From positions 3,569,501 to 3,633,500 of the forward strand of contig NZ_CP137624.1 in the NCBI RefSeq assembly GCF_033880585.1: 64,000 bases of DNA, given 5' to 3'. Position 1 is the stretch's first letter. Each line of letters starts with the position of its first letter. Below, one piece after another: positions 43,260 to 51,635 of this stretch. The position numbers and the translations under genes were made by a program. This DNA is from Lysinibacillus louembei (GTDB lineage: Bacteria > Bacillota > Bacilli > Bacillales_A > Planococcaceae). The notes under the pieces were generated by a model that saw only the letters and a program-made list of their open reading frames with translations, had not been told where the DNA came from and ran no database searches.

Positions 43260-44899
43260 AAGGTGTTGTCACCTTCCTTTTCCTGTTCTTTCTCTACTTG
43301 ATCTACATATTGTGGCAAATGTGCATAGGCTGTCACAGCATCTAAATCCTTTTTCATGCTGAACCAGTTTTTATTTGCATGCGCAGCAAGTCGAATAGAG
43401 CCATCTTCTAGCTGCTCTACCCATAGACGACGATGATTCCAATATGAGCCCATCACAACACCTATCATAAAGATAATACCACCAATAAATAAAATTGGAA
43501 TCGTTGTATCTTTACGAATTGTTAAGCCAGATACATTACGCGTATCTACATTTGAAAACTTCATTTTATATTGATTCTCTCCTAGCGGCTCTAATGTTTC
43601 ACGAATCGCTACAAAGCTTGTTTCTCCCTCTGGTGTTTCGGGTGTAAACATGCGGAAAATAAATGCTGGGTTTTCCGGATATGGTGAAGCTGTTTGTGGC
43701 ACACCATCCTTAAAGCCTGAGAAATCTGGTAAATAAGTAACAATTTGCACCTTTGTTTGATCATCAATCACATATTCCTTTTGTGGTGCTGTTAAATCGA
43801 TACTCACTTGACCTAAAAATTCCTCCGTTGCCTTGTTTTGTAGCTCGAAATGCATCGTCTTTAATTCATTTAAGCGATAGTCCATTTGGAAAATCGAATA
43901 ACCATCCTGTTTTAATGGGTGATTTACACGAATCTCATATGATTGTAATTCCTCTAAATCAGAAGTTTGCCCTGGTACGGCACCTTCTTTTTGCTTATAT
44001 AGCTTGACATTTGTTTGGTAATTTTTTGCGACAACATTGACACCTTGACGCAATTGCTCACCTCTTGGGTCGTTATCATATGTTTCTAAAATAAATTTAT
44101 CATTGTAGAGGAAATAACCTTCCATACCATCTACTGCAACCATTTCACCTTCACGTAACCATATCGATGTATCAACGTAAAAGCCTGGTACTAGACGCAG
44201 CATAACCGCACCTAAAAATACAATTAATCCAACGTGATTTACATAAGGGCCGTAGCGTGAAAAACGTCCTTTTTCTGCAAATAATGCATTGTTTTCACGG
44301 CGCACTTTATATTTTAGCTTCTTCATCTCTTCCTCAATTAAATCAAGCGTTTTATCCGCCTGCTCAGAGGGTTGTCCTTCCGCGACAATACGCTGACGCT
44401 TCATAAAGCCGATATGGCGCTTCACTCGTTGATTTGTTAATGAGCGATGTAATGGAATGCCACGGTCAATACTCGCAACAATAATCGAAACGGCTAGCAT
44501 ACCAACGATAGTTTGAAACCACCATGATGAATATAAATCAGCTAGCCCTAAGTTGTAATAAAGCGTTCCAATCGCACCATACATATCTGTATAATATTTT
44601 GCTCTTTCAGCCTCTGTTGCAACATTTACTGCAAACTCTTGTGGAAAAATGGTTCCGATTGATGCTGCAATTAACGTAATAATAATTAGTGTAACGCCAA
44701 CTTTAACGCTAGAGAAGAAATTCCAGATTTTATCGATAATCGATTTATTATGCGTTTTAGAGCGAATGGCAACGCCATCATAGCGCATATCTAATACCGC
44801 TTTGTCTTGCTCCTCTGTCGTTAAAGGTCGCCCACATCTTTCACAAAGCGTTGTACCGACTGGATTTTCATGTTTACAAGTACAAATGATTTTTTCCAT
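43256..44899 (-). CDS. resB: Cytochrome c biogenesis protein ResB
   Basis: The 547-residue System II component begins with a small zinc-ribbon (CTCKHENPVGTTLCERCGRP, four cysteines), then a helix pair near 65-90 (SSVKVGVTLIIITLIAASIG), a third near 130, a large extracytoplasmic domain and a final helix near 470. ResB partners with ResC in haem delivery. The zinc-ribbon start is also found in B. subtilis ResB. Starts 11 bp after resA. Confidence 0.93.
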   Translation of the reverse strand: MEKIICTCKHENPVGTTLCERCGRPLTTEEQDKAVLDMRYDGVAIRSKTHNKSIIDKIWNFFSSVKVGVTLIIITLIAASIGTIFPQEFAVNVATEAERAKYYTDMYGAIGTLYYNLGLADLYSSWWFQTIVGMLAVSIIVASIDRGIPLHRSLTNQRVKRHIGFMKRQRIVAEGQPSEQADKTLDLIEEEMKKLKYKVRRENNALFAEKGRFSRYGPYVNHVGLIVFLGAVMLRLVPGFYVDTSIWLREGEMVAVDGMEGYFLYNDKFILETYDNDPRGEQLRQGVNVVAKNYQTNVKLYKQKEGAVPGQTSDLEELQSYEIRVNHPLKQDGYSIFQMDYRLNELKTMHFELQNKATEEFLGQVSIDLTAPQKEYVIDDQTKVQIVTYLPDFSGFKDGVPQTASPYPENPAFIFRMFTPETPEGETSFVAIRETLEPLGENQYKMKFSNVDTRNVSGLTIRKDTTIPILFIGGIIFMIGVVMGSYWNHRRLWVEQLEDGSIRLAAHANKNWFSMKKDLDAVTAYAHLPQYVDQVEKEQEKEGDNTL

Positions 44900-44910
44900 T
44901 TGACAAACTC

Positions 44911-45447
44911 CTATTCCGGTTTAATGGATTCCATATATGAAGCGATTGCTGTCTCCTTCATTTCACCGGTAATAATTTTTTTCACTTTCCCCTCTGGTGT
45001 AATTAATACAGTTGCTGGCAGTGCAACACCGACGTTATACGCTCTTTGCACGCTTCTTGTTTTATCAATAGCAACTGGGAAATTCACACCTAGGTTGGAA
45101 ATGAAACTTTGCACTTCAAAATCAGATTGTTTCAGGTTAATTGCTAATAGCTCGACACCTTGGTCTTTAAATTCCTTATATTGACGATCCATTGCAGGCA
45201 TTTCTCGCTCACAAGGCTCACACCAAGTACCCCAAAAATTTAAAAATACACCTTTTCCTTTAAAATCTGATAAACGGTACGTCTCACCGTTTAAACCAAC
45301 AAGCTCAAAGTCAGGGGCTGTCGACCCTTCTTTCAAAATTTGCACTTTGTCCTTTGTTGCTGTTGTATAAACTGTATAAACAATTGCAACGAGTAGTACA
45401 CTTAAAATAATACCACGCACAATTGATCGCTTTTTCTTCTTCTCCAT
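44911..45447 (-). CDS. resA: Thiol-disulfide oxidoreductase ResA
   Basis: The 178-residue membrane-tethered thioredoxin has an N-terminal helix (about 10-28) and the active site WCEPC (C76, C79) with the family glutamate between. It keeps apocytochrome c cysteines reduced outside the cell. The start at 45447 follows GAGGAGG; the frame opens at 45471. An extended -10 (TGCTATAAT on the minus strand, 45477-45485) lies just upstream. Confidence 0.93.
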   Translation of the reverse strand: MEKKKKRSIVRGIILSVLLVAIVYTVYTTATKDKVQILKEGSTAPDFELVGLNGETYRLSDFKGKGVFLNFWGTWCEPCEREMPAMDRQYKEFKDQGVELLAINLKQSDFEVQSFISNLGVNFPVAIDKTRSVQRAYNVGVALPATVLITPEGKVKKIITGEMKETAIASYMESIKPE

Positions 45448-45476
45448 TTGTGTAAAACCCTCCTCGCACAAATCCT

Positions 45477-45485
45477 ATTATAGCA
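45477..45485 (-). promoter_or_regulatory. Extended -10 promoter of resABC
   Basis: TGCTATAAT on the minus strand, about 30 bp upstream of the resA start codon. Confidence 0.5.
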
Positions 45486-45536
45486 AAGAATATTTTTTTA
45501 TTTCGTTAACAGTTTTGAAGGAATTATGAATCTTTG

Positions 45537-46271
45537 TTAATCAATTTTACCTGTTTCTGCTAATACGCGTAATAATTTCACTTCATGCTTTGTTAATTCA
45601 CGGTATTCTCCTGGGCTTAAGCCTGTTAAATCTAAAAATGCAAAGCGCTCTCGCTTCAGCTTGACAACAGGTGTTCCAATTGCCTCAAACATTCTACGCA
45701 CTTGGCGATTTCTTCCTTCATGAATCGTAATTTCACAAATCGCTTTGCCCGCCTGCTCATCAAATGACATCATGCTAACTTTTGCTGGCGCTGTCTTGCC
45801 ATCTTCCAATTTAATACCACGCTGTAGCTTTTTCAAGCCATCAATTGTTGGTACGCCTTTCACACGTGCCACATACGTTTTATCAATTTTAAATTTAGGA
45901 TGTGTTAATGAATAAGAAAATTCCCCATCATTTGTTAATAACAGCAAGCCTGTCGTATCATAATCTAAGCGCCCTACTGGGAAAATACGCTGATGCACGT
46001 GCTTTTTAAAAATATCCGTTACCGTTTTGCGTCCTTTATCATCTGTTACTGCAGAAATATAGCCCTTTGGCTTATATAAAAGAAAATACACTTTATCTTC
46101 TTTCTCCAGCTTGACGCCCTCTACCTCAATTGTATCGGAGTTCGACACCTTCGTCCCAAGCTCCTTTACCACCTTACCATTTACCTTTACTTTACCTTCT
46201 ACAATTAGCTGCTCTGCTTTGCGGCGAGATGCTACACCCGCGTAAGCAATCACTTTTTGTAATCGTTCCAT
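45537..46271 (-). CDS. rluB: 23S rRNA pseudouridine synthase RluB
   Basis: The 244-residue RsuA-family enzyme has an N-terminal S4 RNA-binding domain (1-60) and the catalytic motif GRLDYDTTGLLLLTNDG with nucleophile D103. It converts a uridine near position 2605 of 23S rRNA. Its ribosome site (GGTGATC) is weak. In B. subtilis the gene follows spmAB; here the region directly upstream is the end of a TnpB element, so its promoter arrangement has changed. Confidence 0.92.
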   Translation of the reverse strand: MERLQKVIAYAGVASRRKAEQLIVEGKVKVNGKVVKELGTKVSNSDTIEVEGVKLEKEDKVYFLLYKPKGYISAVTDDKGRKTVTDIFKKHVHQRIFPVGRLDYDTTGLLLLTNDGEFSYSLTHPKFKIDKTYVARVKGVPTIDGLKKLQRGIKLEDGKTAPAKVSMMSFDEQAGKAICEITIHEGRNRQVRRMFEAIGTPVVKLKRERFAFLDLTGLSPGEYRELTKHEVKLLRVLAETGKID

Positions 46272-46289
46272 AAGATCACCGTTGCCGAA

Positions 46290-46480
46290 AATCTATAAAA
46301 ATCTATAAATTCCGTTTCATTTCTGCTTCCTCGTGTCCGATTTTGCCAAGGCTACTCTCGCTTGATAAGACACTCCACAGACGTAAATTCGGATACAACG
46401 CATCCTACATATTGACAAGTTCGTTTTTGTGTTACGTTGCCAATTCATATTGTGCCAAGTTGATACTCGCATTTAAATCT
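46290..46480 (-). ncRNA. Possible omega/reRNA scaffold at the 3' end of the TnpB element
   Basis: TnpB nucleases use a guide RNA processed from the 3' end of their own transcript up to the element boundary. The noncoding stretch from the tnpB stop to just before rluB (about 140 bp) plus the end of the gene is the expected place. AGCGAGAGTAGCCTTGG and repeats of TTTATAGATTTT are visible on the minus strand near its end. Boundaries and folding are not established. Confidence 0.35.
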
Positions 46481-47553
46481 CGATTTTGTGTATGCCCACA
46501 TGTTTCACAATGGTACATACGGTCAGATAGCTTTAAATTACGCTTACTATTGCCACAACTTGAACACCTTTTAGACGATGGATACCACTTATCCGCTTCG
46601 ACAAATTCAATGCCATACTTTTCACACTTGTACTTGATTTGGCGTTTAAATTCGTATAAGCCTTGTTTTTGAATGGCTTTCGATAAATGCTTATTCTTCA
46701 TCATGCCTTGAATATTCAAGGTTTCCATTACAATGCGATACGGCTTGGTTTTCACGATAGCGCTTGATGTTTGATGAAGATGATTATTACGGATATTGGC
46801 TAATCTTCTATGCAGTTTACGTATGTCTTTTTCGATTTTTACAATGTTGCATGTTTTGGCAAAACGGTTTCCCTCCTTATTCATCTTGTATTTGCGAGAT
46901 ACACTTTGTTGCAACCTACATAAGCGTTTCTCAATTTTTTTGACTTCTTTGGTTTTGTTGATATTGGGATACGATTTCCCATTCGAACAATAGGCAAGTA
47001 ACTTTATACCAACATCAATGCCTAATGATATATCTGTCAATTCTTCTTGTGGAAAAACTTGTTTCACGCCGACCGCTACATACCAATACTTGCCGTCAAA
47101 AGACACTCTTGGGTTGGTATAGGCACAATCCATTGGCAGTTGTTCCGCCGTTTTCACCCAACCAATTTTTTCTAATAAAACGGAACTTCTTTTTACTTTC
47201 AATTTCACATTGTCATTATAAAAAGATGGTTTCGATTTTCTCCTGCTTTTGAATTTCGGATAGGCGGTTTCTCCTTTGAAGAATTTCTTGAAACTATCAC
47301 AGGCATCTTTTACCGCTTGTTTTGCTACGTTATTCGACACATCATACAACCACAACAATTCCTTATTTTGTTTCAGTTGTGTGAGTTCTTTTCTTAACAC
47401 ACCATCTGGTATGAATTTTTCACCATTTCGATAATTTTCTTTTTGCCGATTCAGTGTCCAATTATAGATGTAACGTGCTGTCCCAACCGATTTCCACAGT
47501 TGTTTTTCTTGTTCAACGGTTGGTTTTAATCGTACTTTTCTCCCAAGTAGCAT
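46432..47553 (-). CDS. tnpB: RNA-guided endonuclease TnpB (IS605 family)
   Basis: The 373-residue protein has the split RuvC nuclease acids D180 (LGIDVGIK), E277 (VMETLNI) and D359 (NRDLNASINLA) all intact, and a zinc finger with C330, C333, C349 and C352. It should be an active RNA-guided nuclease, ancestral to Cas12. The ATG at 47553 has AAAAAGGAGGGG; the frame opens at 47619. A perfect 11-bp palindrome abuts the ribosome site. Confidence 0.92.
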   Translation of the reverse strand: MLLGRKVRLKPTVEQEKQLWKSVGTARYIYNWTLNRQKENYRNGEKFIPDGVLRKELTQLKQNKELLWLYDVSNNVAKQAVKDACDSFKKFFKGETAYPKFKSRRKSKPSFYNDNVKLKVKRSSVLLEKIGWVKTAEQLPMDCAYTNPRVSFDGKYWYVAVGVKQVFPQEELTDISLGIDVGIKLLAYCSNGKSYPNINKTKEVKKIEKRLCRLQQSVSRKYKMNKEGNRFAKTCNIVKIEKDIRKLHRRLANIRNNHLHQTSSAIVKTKPYRIVMETLNIQGMMKNKHLSKAIQKQGLYEFKRQIKYKCEKYGIEFVEADKWYPSSKRCSSCGNSKRNLKLSDRMYHCETCGHTQNRDLNASINLAQYELAT

Positions 47554-47565
47554 CGTTTTCCCCTC

Positions 47566-47590
47566 CTTTTTGTGTAGTGTACACAAAAAG
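47566..47590 (-). promoter_or_regulatory. Palindrome abutting the tnpB ribosome site
   Basis: CTTTTTGTGTA-gtg-TACACAAAAAG is a perfect 11-bp inverted repeat. On the mRNA its 3' arm ends in CAAAAAG, the first bases of the AAAAAGGAGG site. It could be an operator or a hairpin that limits translation. Confidence 0.6.
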
Positions 47591-47968
47591 AGAACATAAG
47601 CACAAGGGAATAAGTACATTCGTTCGTTTTATCTTCACTTGCTCATCTCTTCACTCCTATCTCCAATCAGTTAGTAGATGTTTATAGGTAACCGTTGTCC
47701 CCTGATTGATTTTATCCCATACTAACACAAGTACAAATCTTAGTTGCGATGAGTAATCGCAAGAACACCAAACTCCCACTGATTGAAGATTCACTTTGCT
47801 TTGTTTGGAAACCTACCGAAAAAAGCGCACTCGAAAAAATTCGGACACCCTAACCGCAAAGTGGAATGGATATGCTCAAACCTGTTGAAATTATGACATA
47901 CTTTACACCATTATTAAAGAAAAATAGCTTCACTTCACATATACGTACGAAATTTGTCACACGCTAAA

Positions 47969-48005
47969 AAATCAGCCCTCTTTTCATTTAAAGAGAGGCT
48001 GATTT
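47969..48005 (-). terminator. Terminator of the scpAB-dacB operon
   Basis: AAATCAGCC-CTCTTT / AAAGAG-AGGCTGATTT stem followed on the minus strand by a T run; starts about 23 bp after the dacB stop. Confidence 0.85.
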
Positions 48006-48027
48006 CCCTGAATTATCTGTGAACAAT

Positions 48028-48993
48028 TTATTCTCGCTCTACCGCCACCACATGTACAGGGCGACCTTTCGCATAAACATACCAGACTGCATTTTTTTTC
48101 TGCGCATTCGTTGGTAAATAAACAATATGCTGAAAATCGCGCACTTCATCCTTTGTCACAAGCATTTTAATTGGCTCTTTGACGATGATTTTTTCACCAG
48201 CTACTGAGTACGTTCCTTTTTTCGCCAATGTGCGCTCAGAATAATTTGTCGCAATATGATCTGCAAGCGCATTGTGTACACGCCAGTCGTTGGATTCATT
48301 TAATGTCACGACGATAAATTGCTTTTGCTCCTTTTGAAAATACGTGGCAAGCGTGCGACCCGCTACTTTTGTATAGCCTGTCTTGCCTGCAATAGCGCCC
48401 TTATTTTCCGATAAGAGACGATGCTTATTTTTCCAGCTTTGTTCCCCATTAAACACGACGGTTGTGGCGATTTTTTTAAATTGCTCATTGCGCATCGCTA
48501 TTTGTAACATGCGCGCTGTGTCGTAGGCAGAGGAAAGATGTGCTTCATCATGTAAGCCTGACGGATTGCTGAAGGTTGTATCCGATAAACCAGCTAGCTG
48601 TGCACGTTCATTCATTAAATAAACAAAGCCCTCCACAGAGCCCCCAACATGCTCCGCTAATGCATATGCTGCATCATTGCCAGAGCGCAGCATCAAGCCG
48701 TATAACAATGTTTCAACGGAATACGTCTGCCCTTTTTCTACATAAATAGAGGAGCCTTCACTTAATGCTGCACGCTCAGAAATCGTTACTTGGTCATGTA
48801 ATTCGCTATTTTCAAGGACAACTAATGCCGTCCAAATTTTCGTTAAGCTAGCGATTGGTAATTTTGCATGCTCATTAGTCCCCATTAATAGCCTGCCTGT
48901 CTGTGCATCAACTACGGCATACGCATGACCTGCCGCCTGTGCTGAAGGCTGCAATAAAACGAAAAGCAATACGACACATAGCAACTTTCTCAA
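48028..48993 (-). CDS. dacB: D-alanyl-D-alanine carboxypeptidase (DacB-like)
   Basis: The 321-residue penicillin-binding protein has a signal peptide (1-21), SxxK motif SLTK (S49, K52), SGN (104-106) and KTG in AGKTGYT. It trims the terminal D-Ala of peptidoglycan stem peptides. The start is TTG at 48993 after AAAGGAGTG. It follows scpB by 12 bp. In B. subtilis dacB, the sporulation-specific PBP5*, lies at this place with spmA and spmB downstream; those are missing here. It is shorter than B. subtilis DacB (382). Confidence 0.85.
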   Translation of the reverse strand: MRKLLCVVLLFVLLQPSAQAAGHAYAVVDAQTGRLLMGTNEHAKLPIASLTKIWTALVVLENSELHDQVTISERAALSEGSSIYVEKGQTYSVETLLYGLMLRSGNDAAYALAEHVGGSVEGFVYLMNERAQLAGLSDTTFSNPSGLHDEAHLSSAYDTARMLQIAMRNEQFKKIATTVVFNGEQSWKNKHRLLSENKGAIAGKTGYTKVAGRTLATYFQKEQKQFIVVTLNESNDWRVHNALADHIATNYSERTLAKKGTYSVAGEKIIVKEPIKMLVTKDEVRDFQHIVYLPTNAQKKNAVWYVYAKGRPVHVVAVERE

Positions 48994-49005
48994 ATATTCA
49001 CTCCT

Positions 49006-49590
49006 TTAGTCATTAAATGCTTCTTGGAATTTTGTTAAAAATAAATCGGCTTCCTGCTCTTCCTCTCCATCCTGTCCTTCTGGTAAAGGTGGTAGCTCTG
49101 CAATGTCCTTCAAACCGAAATAATTTAAAAATTCCTTCGTTGTACCATATAAAATGGCACGTCCTGTCCCTTCAACGCGTCCGACATCTTGGATAAGCCC
49201 TCTTGAAACAAGTGTTTGAATTGGCTTTTCACTTTTCACCCCGCGCAGATCCTCTACTTCAATTCTCGTAATTGGCTGCTTGTACGCAATAATTGCTAGC
49301 ACCTCAATAGAGGCTGCTGTTAACAGTTGGCTTGTTGGATTATCTACAAGTCTTTTAATCGTTTCTGCCATTTCTGGTTTCGTCGTTAATTGATAAGTAC
49401 CTGCTAATTGTTTCAATGCAATACCAGATGTCTCTGATTCATTATATTGCGTTGCAAGCTCACTTAGTCCTGCTTCAACGTCCATATCTTCTACTTCTAA
49501 ATAATTCGCTAACTGCCTTACAGTCATACCTTCATCACCAACGACGAAGAGGAGCGCTTCTATTTTACTCAGTAATATCTTCGAATTCAT
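49006..49590 (-). CDS. scpB: Segregation and condensation protein B
   Basis: The 194-residue protein has the two winged-helix domains of ScpB: LLSKIEALLFVVGDEGMTVRQL at the start and VEDLRGVKSEKPIQTLVSRG in the second half. It forms the kleisin-associated part of the Smc-ScpA-ScpB condensin. ATG codons at 49593 and 49590; the latter is 7 bp from GGAGGAG. It overlaps the end of scpA, as is usual. Confidence 0.95.
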   Translation of the reverse strand: MNSKILLSKIEALLFVVGDEGMTVRQLANYLEVEDMDVEAGLSELATQYNESETSGIALKQLAGTYQLTTKPEMAETIKRLVDNPTSQLLTAASIEVLAIIAYKQPITRIEVEDLRGVKSEKPIQTLVSRGLIQDVGRVEGTGRAILYGTTKEFLNYFGLKDIAELPPLPEGQDGEEEQEADLFLTKFQEAFND

Positions 49591-50341
49591 CATCTAACTC
49601 CTCCTTCTGTAAAAGCACCGTCAAATCCTGAAAATTGTGCTGTTGCTCTACAAGGACAACTTGACGCTTCATTAATTCTAATAGCGATAAAAATGTCACG
49701 ATTAACGTTGCTTTATCCTCATATGGAAACAGCTCTGAAAACAATGCACGTCCACCAGTTTTCTTTAATGAAGCAACAACTGAGCGCATTTTTTCTCGTA
49801 TTGAAATTTCCTGCCTTGCTACCCTTGTTTGCAAAGGCTTTTTTAATTGCTTGCGACGCAGTAGCTTTTGAAATGCCGCAAGCATATCGTATACATTAAC
49901 ATTGGCATCGAATAAGGCAAGCTGCTCATCTGGCATAAATGCAGACAAATCCGCTGGTGGGCGTGTATACACTTGCGCACGCTCCGTTTCCAGCACTTGT
50001 AGCTGTGTCGCCGCTTCCTTATATTTTTTATATTCAATTAAGCGTGCCACAAGCTCGTCACGTGGATCGACGCTGTCTAGCTCAAATTCTGCATCATCCA
50101 TTTCACCTTCATGAATTGGTAAAAGCATTCTACTTTTGATGGCTAAAAGCGTTGCCGCCATCACTAAATATTCGCTCGCCTCATTCAATTCTAGCACTTG
50201 CATTGCATGGATATGGTCAATATATTGTGCAGTTAATTCTGCCATCGGAATATCGTATATATCAATTTCCAAACGATTAATTAAATGCAATAATAAATCG
50301 AGAGGGCCTGAAAATGCTTCCAGCTTTACTTCATAAGACAT
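49565..50341 (-). CDS. scpA: Segregation and condensation protein A
   Basis: The 258-residue kleisin joins the Smc heads. The N-terminal Smc-binding domain begins YEVKLEAFSGPLDLLLHLI, and a C-terminal winged helix lies near ALFSELFPYEDKATLIVTF. The start at 50341 follows AGGTGG; the frame opens at 50404. Overlaps scpB by 26 bp. First gene of the scpA-scpB-dacB operon. Confidence 0.95.
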   Translation of the reverse strand: MSYEVKLEAFSGPLDLLLHLINRLEIDIYDIPMAELTAQYIDHIHAMQVLELNEASEYLVMAATLLAIKSRMLLPIHEGEMDDAEFELDSVDPRDELVARLIEYKKYKEAATQLQVLETERAQVYTRPPADLSAFMPDEQLALFDANVNVYDMLAAFQKLLRRKQLKKPLQTRVARQEISIREKMRSVVASLKKTGGRALFSELFPYEDKATLIVTFLSLLELMKRQVVLVEQQHNFQDLTVLLQKEELDDEFEDITE

Positions 50342-50458
50342 TTGATTACCACCTGTCGTTTCTTGTCGAGGTATCACCTTAGCTACTGTGCTTCGCCAAG
50401 ACATAATTGATATGATACTATTTTAATACGTACTTCGTAAAGAGGAAAGGTGATGATT

Positions 50459-50950
50459 ATGCACCCATTGTTTGTACAGTATTGTGCTTATTTTAATGGT
50501 AATGAAGACTATTTTGAATGCCATGAGGTGTTAGAGGAATATTGGAAGGAAATTGCGCCAGGGCATAGAGAACATATTCTTGTAGGCTTTGTACAGCTTG
50601 CAACGGGCTTATATCATTGGCGTCGTGGCAATATGAATGGAGCACTGCGCACATTGCAAAAAGCATATCTTTGCTTACAAAAGGAATCGCCATTTTTCGA
50701 CATGCTAGACAAAGCGGATTTATTGCATAAGCTGCAAAAGACAATTTTTGCAATTGAGACAGGAGAGGATTTTGCGGCTTTTCCACTTGCTATCATCAAC
50801 GAGTCATTCGCACAGCTTGTCAATGCACAAATTGCAGAGCAAGAGCCTGTAGAGCCTACTTTTTTGCGGGATAAGCATAAGCTGCGTGACCGTTCGGAGA
50901 TTGTGGCAGAGAGACTGGCGAAATTGGAAACGAAAAAAGAAAGCGTCTGA
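50459..50950 (+). CDS. DUF309 family protein (YpuF-like)
   Basis: The 163-residue helical protein has the family sequence YFECHEVLEEYWKE near residue 17 and QLATGLYHWRRGN near 49. The family is found beside scpA in Bacillales (YpuF). Function unknown; the His-Glu and Trp-Lys pattern suggests a ligand or metal pocket. Starts are possible at 50450 (GTG), 50453 and 50459; the last is 8 bp from AAAGG and gives the usual N-terminus. Divergent from scpA. Confidence 0.82.
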   Translation: MHPLFVQYCAYFNGNEDYFECHEVLEEYWKEIAPGHREHILVGFVQLATGLYHWRRGNMNGALRTLQKAYLCLQKESPFFDMLDKADLLHKLQKTIFAIETGEDFAAFPLAIINESFAQLVNAQIAEQEPVEPTFLRDKHKLRDRSEIVAERLAKLETKKESV

Positions 50951-50975
50951 TTATTATTTTAGACGCTTTCTTTTC
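50938..50975 (+). terminator. Terminator of the DUF309 gene
   Basis: Perfect stem AGAAAGCGTCT / AGACGCTTTCT, 12-nt loop, then TTTTC. It overlaps the last codons and stop. Confidence 0.88.
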
Positions 50976-51109
50976 AATTGAGAAAAGGCTTGAGCTTCAC
51001 CATCTGTCCAAATCCTCACCTTATCTCCATATTCTTATCGCATTTGTAATATATCATTTGCATACCTTCTTGTTGCAGCATTGAGACTAGCCGATCCATA
51101 AATAAAAAC

Positions 51110-51150
51110 AGCTAGCGGAAAAACAGCATATTCGCCTTTTTCCGCTAGCT
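51110..51150 (-). terminator. Terminator of the lysA-ribT operon
   Basis: Perfect stem AGCTAGCGGAAAAA / TTTTTCCGCTAGCT with a 13-nt loop, followed on the minus strand by GTTTTTATTT. Confidence 0.88.
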
Positions 51151-51151
51151 T

Positions 51152-51505
51152 TTATTCTTCGTTTGATAAATAATGCTGCAAATATGGTGCTGTTTCATCA
51201 TTATAGTGCAAGCTGGCATACTGCCCTAAAGCACGCAGCTCCTCTAGCATTGCAGCTGTAATTCCTTCACCATGGTAGGTCGGAATAATGGAAATATGCT
51301 GGATTGTAGCTACTTCATCTGTTACTACTACACCAATTGCCCCAACAAATTCATCATCCATTTTCCATAAATAGAGCTGCCAATTCGGCGTCTGCTCATA
51401 ATGCTGCACAATATCCATCAATTGCTTTGAATCTTTGCAGTTTGGCATTAATGAAATTAAGCCCATCGCAATTTTTTCAAATGCTTTTTTATACTTTACT
51501 AACAT
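51152..51505 (-). CDS. ribT: RibT-like GNAT acetyltransferase
   Basis: The 117-residue protein is close to B. subtilis RibT throughout its first half (LVKYKKAFEKIAMGLISLMP, QLYLWK, GAIGV). RibT is a GNAT-fold protein encoded after the riboflavin operon in B. subtilis; here the rib genes are absent and the gene follows lysA. The acetyl-CoA loop reads PTYHGEGITAAML, somewhat degenerate. The acceptor is unknown. Confidence 0.85.
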   Translation of the reverse strand: MLVKYKKAFEKIAMGLISLMPNCKDSKQLMDIVQHYEQTPNWQLYLWKMDDEFVGAIGVVVTDEVATIQHISIIPTYHGEGITAAMLEELRALGQYASLHYNDETAPYLQHYLSNEE

Positions 51506-51527
51506 CTTTACAATTCCTCATTTTCCG

Positions 51528-51632
51528 CTAATCCACTAAAAAGTATGGAATGATTACATAAATATAAATCAAACCCCATAATAGTATAAATGCCACTAAC
51601 CCAATTAACAGTTTCCATCTCGATATTTTCAA
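51528..51632 (-). CDS. 34-residue single-helix membrane protein
   Basis: A TTG codon at 51632 opens a 34-codon frame: a basic start (KISRWK), one strong membrane helix (LLIGLVAFILLWGLIYIYV) and a short tail PYFLVD. The ribosome site AAGGGTGAG is formed by the last codons of lysA and is 6-7 bp away. The ribT ribosome site follows its stop, so it fills the lysA-ribT gap exactly. Function unknown. Being short and TTG-initiated it is easily missed. Confidence 0.6.
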   Translation of the reverse strand: MKISRWKLLIGLVAFILLWGLIYIYVIIPYFLVD

Positions 51633-51635
51633 CGA

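Larger units (their letters stand above)
46290..47700 (-). mobile_element. IS605-type TnpB-only (IS1341-like) insertion
   Basis: A tnpB gene with flanking noncoding segments lies between rluB and dacB. No TnpA transposase gene is present, so it is a non-autonomous element. Exact ends are unclear. Bases 47554-48027 hold no gene; at 47770-47800 the sequence ACTCCCACTGATTGAAG resembles right-end sequence of IS605-type elements and may be debris of another copy. Confidence 0.6.

Noticed and set aside
51016-51099. 27-codon minus-strand frame after the ribT terminator
   Set aside because: No ribosome site, lies beyond a strong terminator and ends without matching any neighbour.
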